43,151 nucleotides of DNA from Endozoicomonas ascidiicola (GCF_001646945.1 NZ_LUTV01000003.1:409466-452616), one strand, 5' to 3'. Counted from the stretch's first letter, positions 17,603 to 26,935 are shown. Translations and numbers: made by a program. Notes: generated by a model not told the origin, from the sequence alone.

Positions 17603-18071
17603 TATGGGTGCGACTGTATATCTGATGCGGACTGCATGAATTGATTCAGATCAAGAACAAAGCCGATCATCTGTTAACAGTAATCGCACAATGCCTTGTT
17701 ATGGTTTGCAATAGCTTGTCATTGACAGATAAGTTTTCTCATATCCATAGTTAATTCCTGAAGCTGTTCTAGGCGGTATCAATTTCGCATATATGTATAG
17801 GATGTGAAGTCTTGGACTAGAGTGGTTGAATTCATCTATCCCTATGATTATGATGCTCGCAAGTCTTTATCACAGGCAACACTGTCTGATAGCTGCATTA
17901 ATGCCCAAGACTTCAAACGAAGCTCAGGCAAGGCTGGCCGCCTTTGCAGTTAGTTACAAGGGATACCCTGTAAGGTGATAATAAATTTTGGAATGGTTCC
18001 CAGAAGGGACTATTCTGCTCGAAAACGGTGGGCCATAACCTCTTTCGGGCATTGAATTTATTAGTGTCCTT
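17603..18071. other. Intergenic region before the island
   Basis: About 470 bp holding the unassigned promoter of the rbs operon on the minus strand and the upstream region of the PD-(D/E)XK gene on the plus strand. Short frames are present, but none looks like a gene, and no tRNA or strong hairpin is seen. This is the junction between the conserved sugar operon and the accessory island. Confidence 0.5.
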
Positions 18072-18467
18072 ATGCCTGTTAAAAATATTGTCCGCACTGC
18101 CCCTGCCCAACGTCACTATAAAGAAATCTCCTACGAATCACAGGCTGCCAGCTGGCTTGTGTCTGATGGCTGGGAAGTTTTTCTACCAATGATTGATCAC
18201 GATATGAAAACCGATTTACTGGTTGCGGATAAGCACAATTTTTACCGCATTCAGGTTAAGTCCCTGGATACCAACCAGGAAGATACAGTGGTTGAGAATA
18301 AGTGGGGAGATGCCGACTTGGATTACATCATATATTTCTCTCGACGCTCTCACTGGGGTTATCTGGCTCGGCCATTCCGCCAAAAAAGAAAACGGCTGAA
18401 CTCTAAAGATCATATCCGGTTCCATCAGGATCGTAAGCCGTTCCTGAAAGCATTTGAGAAGATTTGA
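18072..18467 (+). CDS. Small PD-(D/E)XK nuclease-like protein
   Basis: 131 residues. A compact PD-(D/E)XK core is visible: YESQAASWLVSDGWEVFLP (helix and strand), then MKTDLLVAD with the catalytic Asp, followed by YRIQVKSL with the QxK pair. YIIYFSRRSHWGYLARP continues the beta core, and the tail is basic. The pattern matches the small single-domain group (PDDEXK_5-like) that resembles intron-endonuclease or Holliday-junction folds. It could cut or bind DNA in a defence or mobile context; no partner is evident beyond its neighbours on the same strand. No good ribosome site precedes the ATG. Confidence 0.7.
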   Translation: MPVKNIVRTAPAQRHYKEISYESQAASWLVSDGWEVFLPMIDHDMKTDLLVADKHNFYRIQVKSLDTNQEDTVVENKWGDADLDYIIYFSRRSHWGYLARPFRQKRKRLNSKDHIRFHQDRKPFLKAFEKI

Positions 18468-18637
18468 CTTGGTGCTCTCATACCGGGGCGAAGAGCCTCG
18501 GTTAAGAAAATTTATTTTTTTTCATCACCTGCGCCGCAGCCATACAACCATTGATCTCTTAACCTCCACATTGTCTCTTGCGAGACGAGAAACGCCTCCC
18601 ATGGTGGGAAGCGTAATAACAGGTGAGGTTCTCTCTC

Positions 18638-18796
18638 ATGGCTAAGTCCAAATCAAGCACACCGATAACTCCAGAAGCCGCATCACGCATTCAGAGCAGT
18701 GAAGCTAAGGCTAATGGAGGGCAGGTATCCAGTGATGGTTTTGCTTCTCGTGCCCAGTCTGCAGCAGCGAAAAACTCCGGTTCAAAAAATAAATAA
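18638..18796 (+). CDS. Small SMP-like (seed maturation protein family) protein
   Basis: 52 residues, Ala/Ser-rich and disordered. STPITPEAASRIQSSEAKAN followed by GGQVSSDGFASRAQSAAAKN is the short conserved pattern of bacterial SMP-domain proteins, often found on plasmids and in accessory regions. AGGTGAGG lies 10-15 bp before the ATG. The function is unknown; related short proteins are discussed as stress- or DNA-associated, but nothing here shows it. It lies 170 bp after the nuclease gene and 52 bp before the HicA-like gene. Confidence 0.75.
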   Translation: MAKSKSSTPITPEAASRIQSSEAKANGGQVSSDGFASRAQSAAAKNSGSKNK

Positions 18797-18848
18797 ATAG
18801 AATAAGCAGGTGTTGTTGTGCAACACCTGCTTCACGGGATGGTTGAAG

Positions 18849-19064
18849 ATGCGTAAATTCAGCAGTTGTAAAGAGATCGGCGCACTGGTCTCAAGAAAAG
18901 TTAATCAAGGGTGGTCATTTCAAAAAGGGAAATGTCATGGGAAACTAACGTCACCTTATGGTTCAATGATCACTGTGCCATGCTCTCCTAGCGACAGACG
19001 GGCTTTTCAGAATTTTAAACGCGACATGAAAGCCATCGAGAAGGAGTATAAAAGTGTCTGTTAA
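18849..19064 (+). CDS. HicA-like small protein without a HicB partner
   Basis: 71 residues from the ATG at 18849; a longer frame to 18810 adds a Cys-rich leader I consider unlikely. The sequence KEIGALVSRKVNQGWSFQ then KCHGKLTSPYG and ITVPCSPSDRRAFQNFKRDM fits the one-domain HicA/YcfA-like fold with a conserved His on the central strand. HicA proteins are mRNA-cleaving toxins usually paired with HicB; no HicB is adjacent. Its last 11 bases overlap the start of the ankyrin gene, so the two are probably co-translated. Whether it is a toxin or a different protein of that fold is open. Confidence 0.6.
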   Translation: MRKFSSCKEIGALVSRKVNQGWSFQKGKCHGKLTSPYGSMITVPCSPSDRRAFQNFKRDMKAIEKEYKSVC

Positions 19065-21339
19065 AATACCTGAACGCCCTTACCTGATGATTGGTGAAAT
19101 ATATCGTGGCCTTGCTGTAGCTTTAGGAACGAAAAATAAAAATTCTGATGTTGATAGAATGGCCCGTGATGGCGATTATGATCACCGCCTGAGAGAGAGG
19201 TTACTCAAAGATCTCTTTTATCAACCTCTTGCTTCACAGACAGATGAGCATTTTGCATCCTTAATATGCGAATTTATTGATTTTCTCATCGATGAATATA
19301 TTTCTCTGGTGAATAAAATTGCCCTTGATGCTATGACAAGAAAAGAGTCTCTCCCCTTATTGGTAGAGCACTTCTTTTGTCGACACACAGAATCTCTTTT
19401 ATCCTCAATTCACCGGTACTATGGCGGCCCAAACCCTGTCGATTATTGCAAAGCAAGTGATAATAATTTGATGGGTGTCGCTTGCTTATGGCTGGAAGGT
19501 AATGTCGGTTCTTTTTCATCATTTCTGACTCATGTCAGTACCAAGCAGGGCAAAGCGAAGAAAGATCAGTATCTTCGATGGAAGAAAGGAATAGAGATAC
19601 CAAAGGCAGAGTCGATTACGGACATTTTAAATGACTTCCCAGATTCGCCGGATAAAACAAGTATAAGAATCCACCTGACTGTTGCCAGAACTCTTCAGTT
19701 TTTTTTGCAAAAGTACCGTCAGTATAATTTACAAGCCCATGTCGCTGTAGGCCAGAATAAGACAGAACCTTTTGATCTCGGAATGTTTCTCTCTAAAGCC
19801 AATATTCAGGCGGCTAAGAAATATTCAGACCTTCTGTCTTTATTTGTTCCGGTATCTCAAGCCCTTCGGCGTACAGTACCCAAAATGAACAACTCCAAAG
19901 CAGAAAGCTGGGCGTTATTAGAAGCTTTTGAAAGAAAAACATCGGAAGTTGACCCATCCGGTATTACAAGGCATTTCCTAGAGTGGCAAAAAGCACGCTG
20001 GTATGTTTATGCAGGTCAGTATAAAGAAGCATTGAAGCAGTACAAGATAGCGGCAGACTATACCTTTTACAGAGCCCACAACCTATCTCAGGCCCATGGA
20101 GTAGACCTAAACCTCCATGAAATTATAAGAGAGACTATGGCATTAGCAGCAAAAGAGAAATCACGTCCGCTAATGACAAGCCTGAAAAGCCAAGCCATAA
20201 CTTTCGGATTATATGAGCAACCTAAAGGAGTTGATCCTCTTTCAAGGGCAAACAAGAAATCTAATAATCACATAATTGAAGACTGGGAAATTGAACAGTG
20301 GGATACAGGTTTCGCTCACATTTTTAAACCAGCGAATTGCTTTCCGGGATGTATTGATGAAGAAAAACATAAAATTCAGCTTCCGTTTCTACACCATGTA
20401 GAAGAAAAATATTTCAAGCGAGCCCCAGACCTGACCAATCCAGATCGTAGAATCGATGTGGGTATTTCAATTGGAGGCGAGAAACGCCGCTACCCACAGT
20501 TGATATGGCATACAGACTGTAATCATCCACATCACGTTAGGTCCCTCCTGAAAGCTGGAGCAAGGGTAGATCAGCTTTCAGATACATCAGATTCAGCACT
20601 TCTCATGGCAACCATTGAAGTTGTAAACACAGGCGATCGGCGTTGCTTTGATCTGATAAAACAATACCCTCATAAACATGAAACTATGAATATGAGGACG
20701 GATAAGAAGAAGTTGACAGTTCTTCTGGCTGCTATTGAGACGGGTCAACCTGAAATCGTAGAAACCATTCTGGACCTGGGTGCTGAAGTAGACAGGCGTG
20801 GTCATACAGACCATTCGACAGCGTTAAACCAGTGCATTAAGTATATTGGGAATGTCAAAAGTCCCCAGCAGGCACTGGCCAATATGTTGCAGTTAAACCC
20901 TGATGACCCCGTACTAATTGATGCAATTCGAAGAAACTCACATGGGATGATGGGCTTGACGGACGCGGAAGTCAGGAAAAGCCTTATTCGCTCTGTAAAT
21001 GATAAAACGTCGAGAGCTTTCCAGGAGACTATTGCTGAGTACTTTCATGAGGAACAACAAAGCAGGTTTGAATATCAAAAGCTATTTCAAATAACCAAGC
21101 TTCTACTGGAGAGAGGAGCCGATCCTGATGCTACACATAAGAGCCCTATTCCAGGTTACACACCCTTGATGCTGGCATGTGAGCTGGATGAGTCAGAACT
21201 GGTGCAGCTTATGATAGAAAAAGGTGGCGACCCATATAAAACCTATCAGCATGAACTCTATCCAATCGACTGTTGGGATATAGCCCACTATTTTGGATCA
21301 AAGTCAGTATTAGCGGTTTTCGGACACAAGAAGCAGTGA
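19054..21339 (+). CDS. Ankyrin-repeat protein with long unrecognised N-terminal region
   Basis: 761 residues, GTG start preceded by AAGGAG 7 bp upstream. Residues 1-about 470 are largely helical and unrecognised, with a TPR-like stretch (KARWYVYAGQYKEALKQYKI) around 310. From about 480 ankyrin-type repeats appear: HHVRSLLKAGARVDQLSD, LTVLLAAIETGQPEIVETIL followed by DLGAEVDRRG, and LLLERGADPDA then GYTPLMLACELDESELVQLM. Ankyrins mediate protein binding; in symbionts they are often effectors, but here the gene is coupled to the HicA-like gene and adjoins a Wadjet operon, so a defence role is also possible. No signal peptide or membrane segment is seen. Confidence 0.8.
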   Translation: MSVKIPERPYLMIGEIYRGLAVALGTKNKNSDVDRMARDGDYDHRLRERLLKDLFYQPLASQTDEHFASLICEFIDFLIDEYISLVNKIALDAMTRKESLPLLVEHFFCRHTESLLSSIHRYYGGPNPVDYCKASDNNLMGVACLWLEGNVGSFSSFLTHVSTKQGKAKKDQYLRWKKGIEIPKAESITDILNDFPDSPDKTSIRIHLTVARTLQFFLQKYRQYNLQAHVAVGQNKTEPFDLGMFLSKANIQAAKKYSDLLSLFVPVSQALRRTVPKMNNSKAESWALLEAFERKTSEVDPSGITRHFLEWQKARWYVYAGQYKEALKQYKIAADYTFYRAHNLSQAHGVDLNLHEIIRETMALAAKEKSRPLMTSLKSQAITFGLYEQPKGVDPLSRANKKSNNHIIEDWEIEQWDTGFAHIFKPANCFPGCIDEEKHKIQLPFLHHVEEKYFKRAPDLTNPDRRIDVGISIGGEKRRYPQLIWHTDCNHPHHVRSLLKAGARVDQLSDTSDSALLMATIEVVNTGDRRCFDLIKQYPHKHETMNMRTDKKKLTVLLAAIETGQPEIVETILDLGAEVDRRGHTDHSTALNQCIKYIGNVKSPQQALANMLQLNPDDPVLIDAIRRNSHGMMGLTDAEVRKSLIRSVNDKTSRAFQETIAEYFHEEQQSRFEYQKLFQITKLLLERGADPDATHKSPIPGYTPLMLACELDESELVQLMIEKGGDPYKTYQHELYPIDCWDIAHYFGSKSVLAVFGHKKQ

Positions 21340-21347
21340 CTATTCAC

Positions 21348-21388
21348 GGAGAGTAAGCCTGCGGAACTACCCCGCAAGCTTACTCTCC
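21348..21388 (+). terminator. Strong hairpin after the ankyrin gene
   Basis: GGAGAGTAAGC (21348-21358) pairs perfectly with GCTTACTCTCC (21378-21388), with an inner GCGG/CCGC stem in the loop. It follows the ankyrin stop by 9 bp and precedes the end of the convergent WYL gene, so it may stop transcription from both sides. There is no long U-tract. Confidence 0.7.
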
Positions 21389-21478
21389 TTCACCGTGCTC
21401 CTGCTAGCCACCTCACTGAGTCGAACTGGTAACCATAAACAGGTCGTAATATTCCAAGTCGGCAACAAAATGCTGGTT

Positions 21479-22369
21479 CTAAGATTCAGGCAAAAGACAG
21501 CTATGCCCTTCTTTATTTGCACGCAGGCCGAATCCAGGAGCAATTGCTAAAGAAGGAACGTCTGATAACTCGTGCCGGTTAGCCAGATAAAGTTGGTGCT
21601 CATTGGGTGGAAGGTCGGCGTCATGTGAGGTATCAACGTGCAGCGCATTTAATAAGTACCCTACAAGTGCTTTACGAGTGGTAATGTTGCAAACTGGCTT
21701 ATCAGTAAGTCCCAGGTCCAGCTTTAGTGCTTCCGGGTTGGGGTGCTTCGGATGCGGCATTAGGGTCACAACAACCTGTTCTTCCCACTCAGTATCGATA
21801 GGAACTTTACTTGGGGTAGTCGCGAGTTGTTTAGCTGACAGTACCCTGCTGAAACGGAAAGTGCGAAAACCAACTGCATCAAAATCATATACCCTGAAAT
21901 ACCACGCTCCTGCAGATTCGAATACCGCTAATGGCTGGATGAGGCGCTCATTCCGATTTGAGCTGGCTGAATAATAGTCGAGACTTATTGCTCTGGAGAG
22001 GGTCAATGCGGTGGTAATCTTGCGAACATTTTCTACAGATAAAGTGGTTGATAGTGTTGGCAGTCGATTCAGATCTGCTTCGTGTACTTTACTGACGATT
22101 CGCTCTACCTGCCGATAAGCCAGATACCTAAGAGCGTCTTCGGGCCCATGCGAAAATACAGGTATGAAATCCTCTGTCGCAAGGTAAGCCTTCTGGTTGG
22201 CATTGTAGTTAAAGTGACTAGGGAACCGGCCTCGATACTCCGACAACGCACGGGAAGCAGTAGCAACACTGATCTCTCCATGAGCCATCAGATCTGTACG
22301 CTTAAGGCGACCATAAAAAGACAGGTGAAAATCTATAATTTGAAGGAGCTTGTCTGTTCCGCTACTCAC
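21479..22369 (-). CDS. WYL-domain transcriptional regulator (BrxR/CapW-like)
   Basis: 296 residues, GTG start with GAGG five bases upstream. About 1-75 is a winged helix (LLQIIDFHLSFYGRLKRTDL then SVATASRALSEYRGRFP). The WYL domain spans about 110-190 (LTLSRAISLDYYSASS, RLIQPLAVFESAGAWYFRV, FRTFRFSRVLSA), and a WCX-type C-terminal domain follows (VVVTLMPHPKHPNPEALKL). This three-part layout is that of BrxR/CapW repressors that control phage-defence operons. The gene is divergent from the condensin-type operon, with a 16-bp palindrome between them. It probably represses the operon and itself until a nucleic-acid or nucleotide signal binds. Confidence 0.88.
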   Translation of the reverse strand: MSSGTDKLLQIIDFHLSFYGRLKRTDLMAHGEISVATASRALSEYRGRFPSHFNYNANQKAYLATEDFIPVFSHGPEDALRYLAYRQVERIVSKVHEADLNRLPTLSTTLSVENVRKITTALTLSRAISLDYYSASSNRNERLIQPLAVFESAGAWYFRVYDFDAVGFRTFRFSRVLSAKQLATTPSKVPIDTEWEEQVVVTLMPHPKHPNPEALKLDLGLTDKPVCNITTRKALVGYLLNALHVDTSHDADLPPNEHQLYLANRHELSDVPSLAIAPGFGLRANKEGHSCLLPES

Positions 22370-22445
22370 CTTAGCCTCTTTTGAAATGTCGTTCTGAATT
22401 TATCGTATTTAACACCATGGGCTGACCTAAATCCATATCTAATGA

Positions 22446-22490
22446 TTTATATAAATATATATTCTCTGCATCAAATGATACATGTATCAT
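22446..22490. promoter_or_regulatory. WYL operator palindrome with an abutting promoter
   Basis: ATGATACATGTATCAT (22475-22490) is a perfect 16-bp palindrome in the divergent gap. On the minus strand TTGATG (22469-22474), a 17-bp spacer and TATAAA (22446-22451) form a plausible promoter for the WYL gene, so its -35 touches the palindrome. On the plus strand the palindrome lies 80 bp before jetC, and a TATTAT (22509-22514) could serve as its -10. A repressor here could control both directions. Confidence 0.6.
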
Positions 22491-22570
22491 GATATCAACA
22501 GAATCAATTATTATTCCTTGCCGAATACTGGCAAAGGACAGCTTGGTAGCAAGTAGGTGCAACGCAAGGT

Positions 22571-25500
22571 ATGTCTGAACTAATAGAAATGCTGTCGGTT
22601 GATGGCTATGCTGCCGGAAAAATTGTCTCGGTCAGGTTGGACGGTAACACGAACGTCAATGGAATTAACGCTTCAGGTAAGACAACTCTTATCAAGATGA
22701 CCCCTGCTTTCTATGCAGTGGCACCGTCAACGCTTCAGAGGCAGGATGCTAACCGACGGAGCTTTGCAGAATACTACCTGCCAAATGCAACTAGCTATCT
22801 CGCCTTTGTCTACGAGCGAGACGGTAAATTCATCACGGTTGTGATCACGCGTAAGTCTGGATCGAGCTCTCTTGTCTACCGTTTTGTTCAGGGACGGTGT
22901 CTGGAAAGCTGCTTCCTGCAAACGACTTTCGGAAAGCCGAACTTCGTCCTTAGTAGTAACTGGCGCACCCACATGTCCCTTGCAGGCTATGAAGTCTCTC
23001 GTAGTGTTGGTTATGATGACTACCGTCTCATCATTCAGTCCAGTTTGCGCTACACGAGCTCTGATCGGAAAAAGGCCGAGCTGATAAACAATTACCGTCG
23101 TTTGTACTCCTATCCAACCAATGGTCGGGACATGAGCAACATCCACCTATTGGCTAGCGCTGTGCTTCAGCGTAAACCAAGTATGGCTGCAATTAAGTCG
23201 ATTCTTGAGAGTGTACTGATCAATCAGGGCTTCATCGACAACGGCGAGTTTGGTTTGAACCTCCCAACCAAAAAGGTGGACGATTGGATCGAGAACCGAA
23301 ATGCATACTTGTTAGTGGATGAACAGCGGAGCAATATCATTGATCTTGTGGATAAACATGATTCCTATGAGGGTATTTGCGCTCGATTATCTGAGATCAA
23401 AAATCTTGCTCACCGGCGAAAAGAAAAGCTGCAAGAGGAACAAGAGTCGCTAACGGGAAAATTGCAAAAATGCAGTTCAGATATCACCAATTATAGCGAG
23501 CAAGAGCAAGCAGTCCGCACAGATGCCGGAGCGGAGATCCAACGGATTACCAAAAAAAGGACTGAGCAACAGGAGATAGCACAAGTTCTCGAACAGAAAA
23601 AAATGATGTTTGAGAGCCAGAATATACCAGAAAAGCAGGCCTTGGCTAAGCGGGTAGGGGAACTGCGAGATTTGCACCAACAAGCCGAGCAGCATTTTTA
23701 TAAGCTCGAAAGAGGGGTGTCCGATCTCACCCAGTTCTACGAAAAAGCCCTTGCCAACGCTGAGTCAGAAGCTCGTAGTAAACAATCTCAACTGACTGAG
23801 CAGCGTAAGGGCTATGAGTTAGCGCATGAGCAGAGCTTGCGAGAAGAAGAGCAGAAGTTATCACAAATCCGTGCTGATATTGGACGTCAGCTGAATAAAA
23901 GCCAAAGTGAGGTGCATCAACAGATTCAAAAACTCTCCAGCAATATAGGCAAGATTACAGGCCAGTTGGAGAATGTCGCACCATCGTCAGAGATCACCGA
24001 GCAGCTTGAGTCCTTACGCAAAGAGCGAAAGCTAGCTGAATTCAATGTGGAGAACACACGGCAAGACCTTGATGCTGCCCGAGAGGAACTCAAACGGGCG
24101 GAAATTGTGTGTGAAAAATGCATTGCTGAGCAGCGTCGCCTTCAGGATGCGATGAATCAGACTGAAGAAGCACTTAACCAGGCTCGGGAACACTTTGCAC
24201 CGAAAGATGGTTCACTGCTCTCTTTCTTGCGAGGCAACGTGCCAGGCTGGTCGGAAAATATTGCCAAAGTAATTGATCCTGATCTTCTGCTACGTAGTGA
24301 TCTTCATCCGCGACTGATTGACGGTGCACATGCACTTTACGGAGTAGGTCTGGATGTGTCTGGCATTGAGGTTCCTGAGTTTGCTTGTGATCAAGCGCTA
24401 CAGGTTGAGATCCAGCGACTTGATGAGAAACTAGCCCAACTCCATACGGACTGTGAGACACACAAAAAAATCGCTGGCTTGCGTCAGAAAGAGCATAGTC
24501 AGGCCACGAAGAACGTTGAGCGTGAAAAGTACAATCTGAAATCTTGCCAGAGTCAGCTCGCCGAAGCTAATAAAGACATCGATGAACTCAACATCCAAGC
24601 TGAACAATATATTGTCAAGCGCCGTGAAGCTTTTGAGAAGGAGAAGGCGCATCTGGATGAGCAGATGCGTGCGCAGCAGGCTCGCAACAACCATCTCCAC
24701 AAGGAGGCTGAAAAAGCACTGGCTGACCTGGGTAAACGTCACAACGAATGTGTTGCCACTGCCAAAGAACAGCTCACCGAGCAGCTCAAACTGACTGATG
24801 CCGAGATCAATGCCGCTGTAGAAGCGCTTGAAATCCGTAAGTCTGAACTCCGTGAAGAAGAGGCTGCCCAAATGCGCGAACGAGGTATCGATGAAGTCGC
24901 GCTGGGCCGTGCACGTCAGAAAGCTCAGGATGCCAGCAGCGAATACATGGACGCTAAGTCGGCTATCACCTTCATCAATCGTTATGATGAGTTTATGAAG
25001 GAACAGTGGCCTGAGTATGAAAGGCTATCTATACAGCTCACTGAGCTGAACGCAGAAATCCAGGAGCTTAAGAACAAGCGTGATCAGACGTTAGGCGAGA
25101 TACAGGTTGTGATTCACACGCTGACCTCAGAAAAGGAAGAGGTTGATGATCAGCTTTCAAAGGTCAATGACGATCTCATTATGCTAGACAACAACCTAGC
25201 CAGGATGGGGAGTATCGAGCTGCCAGACTCGGCACCACAGCTAACGACTATGCACTCCGTTATGTACTTGATGCAGCGCTGGCAGGATCAGTACCGCGAG
25301 GTCAAAGAGTTAAGGGCTACAGGTCGTGAACTGTTCGAGAAAGTCCGTAGAGCCTTTACCCGCAATGAGCGCTCGAGACCTTTTGAATTCTATCAACGAC
25401 TGAGTAGCGAGATGCGCGATACGAATAAGCGATGGGAAACTGAAGATCTCTGGGCTGTAGCAGCGCCTCACTTGCTTGAATATCTTAATAATGCGCACAA

Positions 25501-26281
25501 GAATAATGCTGACCTGCTGCGTGACAGCGCCAAGATGCTCGGTCAAAACCTAAGCGATTTCTCTGCCCAGTTGGAGCGTGTACACAAGCAAGTGAAGACT
25601 TTGGGCAACCAAGTGACCGGCCAGACGGAAACTATCTGTAGCGACTTCGAGGCTTTGGACAAGCTCAGCGTGAAGGTGTTCAGTAACATGGATAAGCTCG
25701 ACTACTACACCTCGCTCAGGTCATTCGCACAGATCCACAACGACTGGATCGCCACAAATCTCGACTCGTTGCCGAACGATGAGTATTTGCACCGGCTGGA
25801 TGGCATCAAGAACATGATTGAGAAGTCTGGTCTGACGGTAAAAGTTCAGGATAGCTTCGGTATCGAGGTGCGTATCATTGACCAAGGGATAGAAAAGATC
25901 GCTCGTCGTGACAAGGATATGGACGGGATATCGTCTAACGGTGTTAGCTATCTGATCATCATCTTAATTTACAATGCACTGGTGAACCTGTTGCGAGGTG
26001 GTGCTGAAGACATACTGGTGTGGCCAATCGATGAGCTCAAGGACTTTGATCTCAATAATACCAGAGCCCTGATCGGGCAGCTGAACGGTGACAACATCCG
26101 TATTTTCTCGGCATTCCCCGATCCTGACCCTGCAGTACTGCGCTACTTTCAGCACCTGTATCAGGCCAAGGGGCGGAAAGGTTCCAATAAGCGGAAGTTG
26201 GTGCGTTTTGCAGAGGTCGACGTGCCTAGCGCCACCGATGATCTTAAGTCAATAATGACCACGCCCAAACCCAACAACTAA
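22571..26281 (+). CDS. jetC: JetC: SMC/MukB-like ATPase of a Wadjet system
   Basis: 1236 residues. The N-terminal head has Walker A GINASGKTTLIKM near 31-43. A very long coiled coil runs from about 270 to 1000, rich in Glu/Gln/Arg heptads, broken near 550-610 by a hinge-like globular part (RGNVPGWSENIAKVIDP, LHPRLIDGAHALYGVGLDVS). The C-terminal head has the signature-like GISSNGVSYLIIILIY (about 1120) and Walker B ILVWPIDELKDFDLNN (about 1147), the WPxDE form of JetC/MksB proteins. Together with JetB, JetA and JetD it should form a loop-extruding complex that recognises small circular plasmids for cleavage. It is the first gene of the operon here, instead of the third. The start is uncertain; an ATG at 22589 is an alternative. 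Confidence 0.92.
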   Translation: MSELIEMLSVDGYAAGKIVSVRLDGNTNVNGINASGKTTLIKMTPAFYAVAPSTLQRQDANRRSFAEYYLPNATSYLAFVYERDGKFITVVITRKSGSSSLVYRFVQGRCLESCFLQTTFGKPNFVLSSNWRTHMSLAGYEVSRSVGYDDYRLIIQSSLRYTSSDRKKAELINNYRRLYSYPTNGRDMSNIHLLASAVLQRKPSMAAIKSILESVLINQGFIDNGEFGLNLPTKKVDDWIENRNAYLLVDEQRSNIIDLVDKHDSYEGICARLSEIKNLAHRRKEKLQEEQESLTGKLQKCSSDITNYSEQEQAVRTDAGAEIQRITKKRTEQQEIAQVLEQKKMMFESQNIPEKQALAKRVGELRDLHQQAEQHFYKLERGVSDLTQFYEKALANAESEARSKQSQLTEQRKGYELAHEQSLREEEQKLSQIRADIGRQLNKSQSEVHQQIQKLSSNIGKITGQLENVAPSSEITEQLESLRKERKLAEFNVENTRQDLDAAREELKRAEIVCEKCIAEQRRLQDAMNQTEEALNQAREHFAPKDGSLLSFLRGNVPGWSENIAKVIDPDLLLRSDLHPRLIDGAHALYGVGLDVSGIEVPEFACDQALQVEIQRLDEKLAQLHTDCETHKKIAGLRQKEHSQATKNVEREKYNLKSCQSQLAEANKDIDELNIQAEQYIVKRREAFEKEKAHLDEQMRAQQARNNHLHKEAEKALADLGKRHNECVATAKEQLTEQLKLTDAEINAAVEALEIRKSELREEEAAQMRERGIDEVALGRARQKAQDASSEYMDAKSAITFINRYDEFMKEQWPEYERLSIQLTELNAEIQELKNKRDQTLGEIQVVIHTLTSEKEEVDDQLSKVNDDLIMLDNNLARMGSIELPDSAPQLTTMHSVMYLMQRWQDQYREVKELRATGRELFEKVRRAFTRNERSRPFEFYQRLSSEMRDTNKRWETEDLWAVAAPHLLEYLNNAHKNNADLLRDSAKMLGQNLSDFSAQLERVHKQVKTLGNQVTGQTETICSDFEALDKLSVKVFSNMDKLDYYTSLRSFAQIHNDWIATNLDSLPNDEYLHRLDGIKNMIEKSGLTVKVQDSFGIEVRIIDQGIEKIARRDKDMDGISSNGVSYLIIILIYNALVNLLRGGAEDILVWPIDELKDFDLNNTRALIGQLNGDNIRIFSAFPDPDPAVLRYFQHLYQAKGRKGSNKRKLVRFAEVDVPSATDDLKSIMTTPKPNN

Positions 26282-26308
26282 AAGCCTCTGGCAACGTAAG
26301 GAGGCTCT

Positions 26309-26935
26309 ATGCTTCGAAGAATTTTAGAACTGTTCCGCAGCGGCGAGATGATCTGCCCGGTCAGCTATCCCTCTGAGTTTCAGGAGCTGGAGGATGGTCT
26401 AGCTTCGCAGGTCGAGTCTGCATTGGCACCATATGGCCGCAAGCTTGTGCAAAAAGACGACCTGTACTACTGCAGCTATGCCAATGGTGACCAAAGGACA
26501 GACCGTGCTGCAATGCGTGAACAGTTTCGGGTGATCCGTGACTCAGTTGCACCTATTATCGATTTCATTACTCTCGTAATCCGGGCCGAAGGACGTGGAG
26601 AGACCCTTCGTCCAACTGATACCATCAAGCTGCCTGACCTGTTGAAGAAAATCAGTGACGAGGCTGCTTACCAGAAAGAGCTTGATCGTCTCAGTGCTCA
26701 CAAGGGCTTCAACTCCCACAAGGCATCGCCAAACATGATGGATAGGCTTAACAAGATTTTTGAGGGCCTTCAGGGTATGGGCTACCTATCACTCAGCAAT
26801 GGCGAAGCCCAGATTTATACTGTGACTGGGCGTATTGAGCACTTTTACGAGGTGCTGGCTTTCATAGCTGAGCATGAAGAGATCCCTCTGGATGGTGAAG
26901 AAGATCAGCCTCGTCAAGGAGGGCTGGAAGTGTGA
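26309..26935 (+). CDS. jetB: JetB: MukE-like subunit of the Wadjet complex
   Basis: 208 residues, a typical JetB size, with an ideal ribosome site (AAGGAGG) five bases before the ATG. The protein is soluble and predicted mixed helical with winged-helix character: FRSGEMICPVSYPSEFQELE at the N-terminus, LVQKDDLYYCSYANGD, FITLVIRAEGRGETLRP, then LNKIFEGLQGMGYLSLSNG and IYTVTGRIEHFYEVLAFIAE at the end. In Wadjet, JetB bridges the kleisin JetA and the SMC heads, as MukE does. The assignment rests on position between the SMC and kleisin genes plus size and fold; identity by sequence alone is weaker. Confidence 0.82.
   Translation: MLRRILELFRSGEMICPVSYPSEFQELEDGLASQVESALAPYGRKLVQKDDLYYCSYANGDQRTDRAAMREQFRVIRDSVAPIIDFITLVIRAEGRGETLRPTDTIKLPDLLKKISDEAAYQKELDRLSAHKGFNSHKASPNMMDRLNKIFEGLQGMGYLSLSNGEAQIYTVTGRIEHFYEVLAFIAEHEEIPLDGEEDQPRQGGLEV

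Noticed and set aside
17603-17660. -35/-10 pair for the rbs operon
   Set aside because: Several weak hexamers (TATACA, CATAAA) exist, but none has a matching -35 at proper spacing.
18454-18645. Plus-strand 63-codon frame between the nuclease and SMP-like genes
   Set aside because: Low-complexity translation, and its end overlaps the SMP-like start; not supported.
24431-24871. Minus-strand frames inside jetC
   Set aside because: They arise from the heptad-rich coiled-coil codons of jetC and look like no protein.
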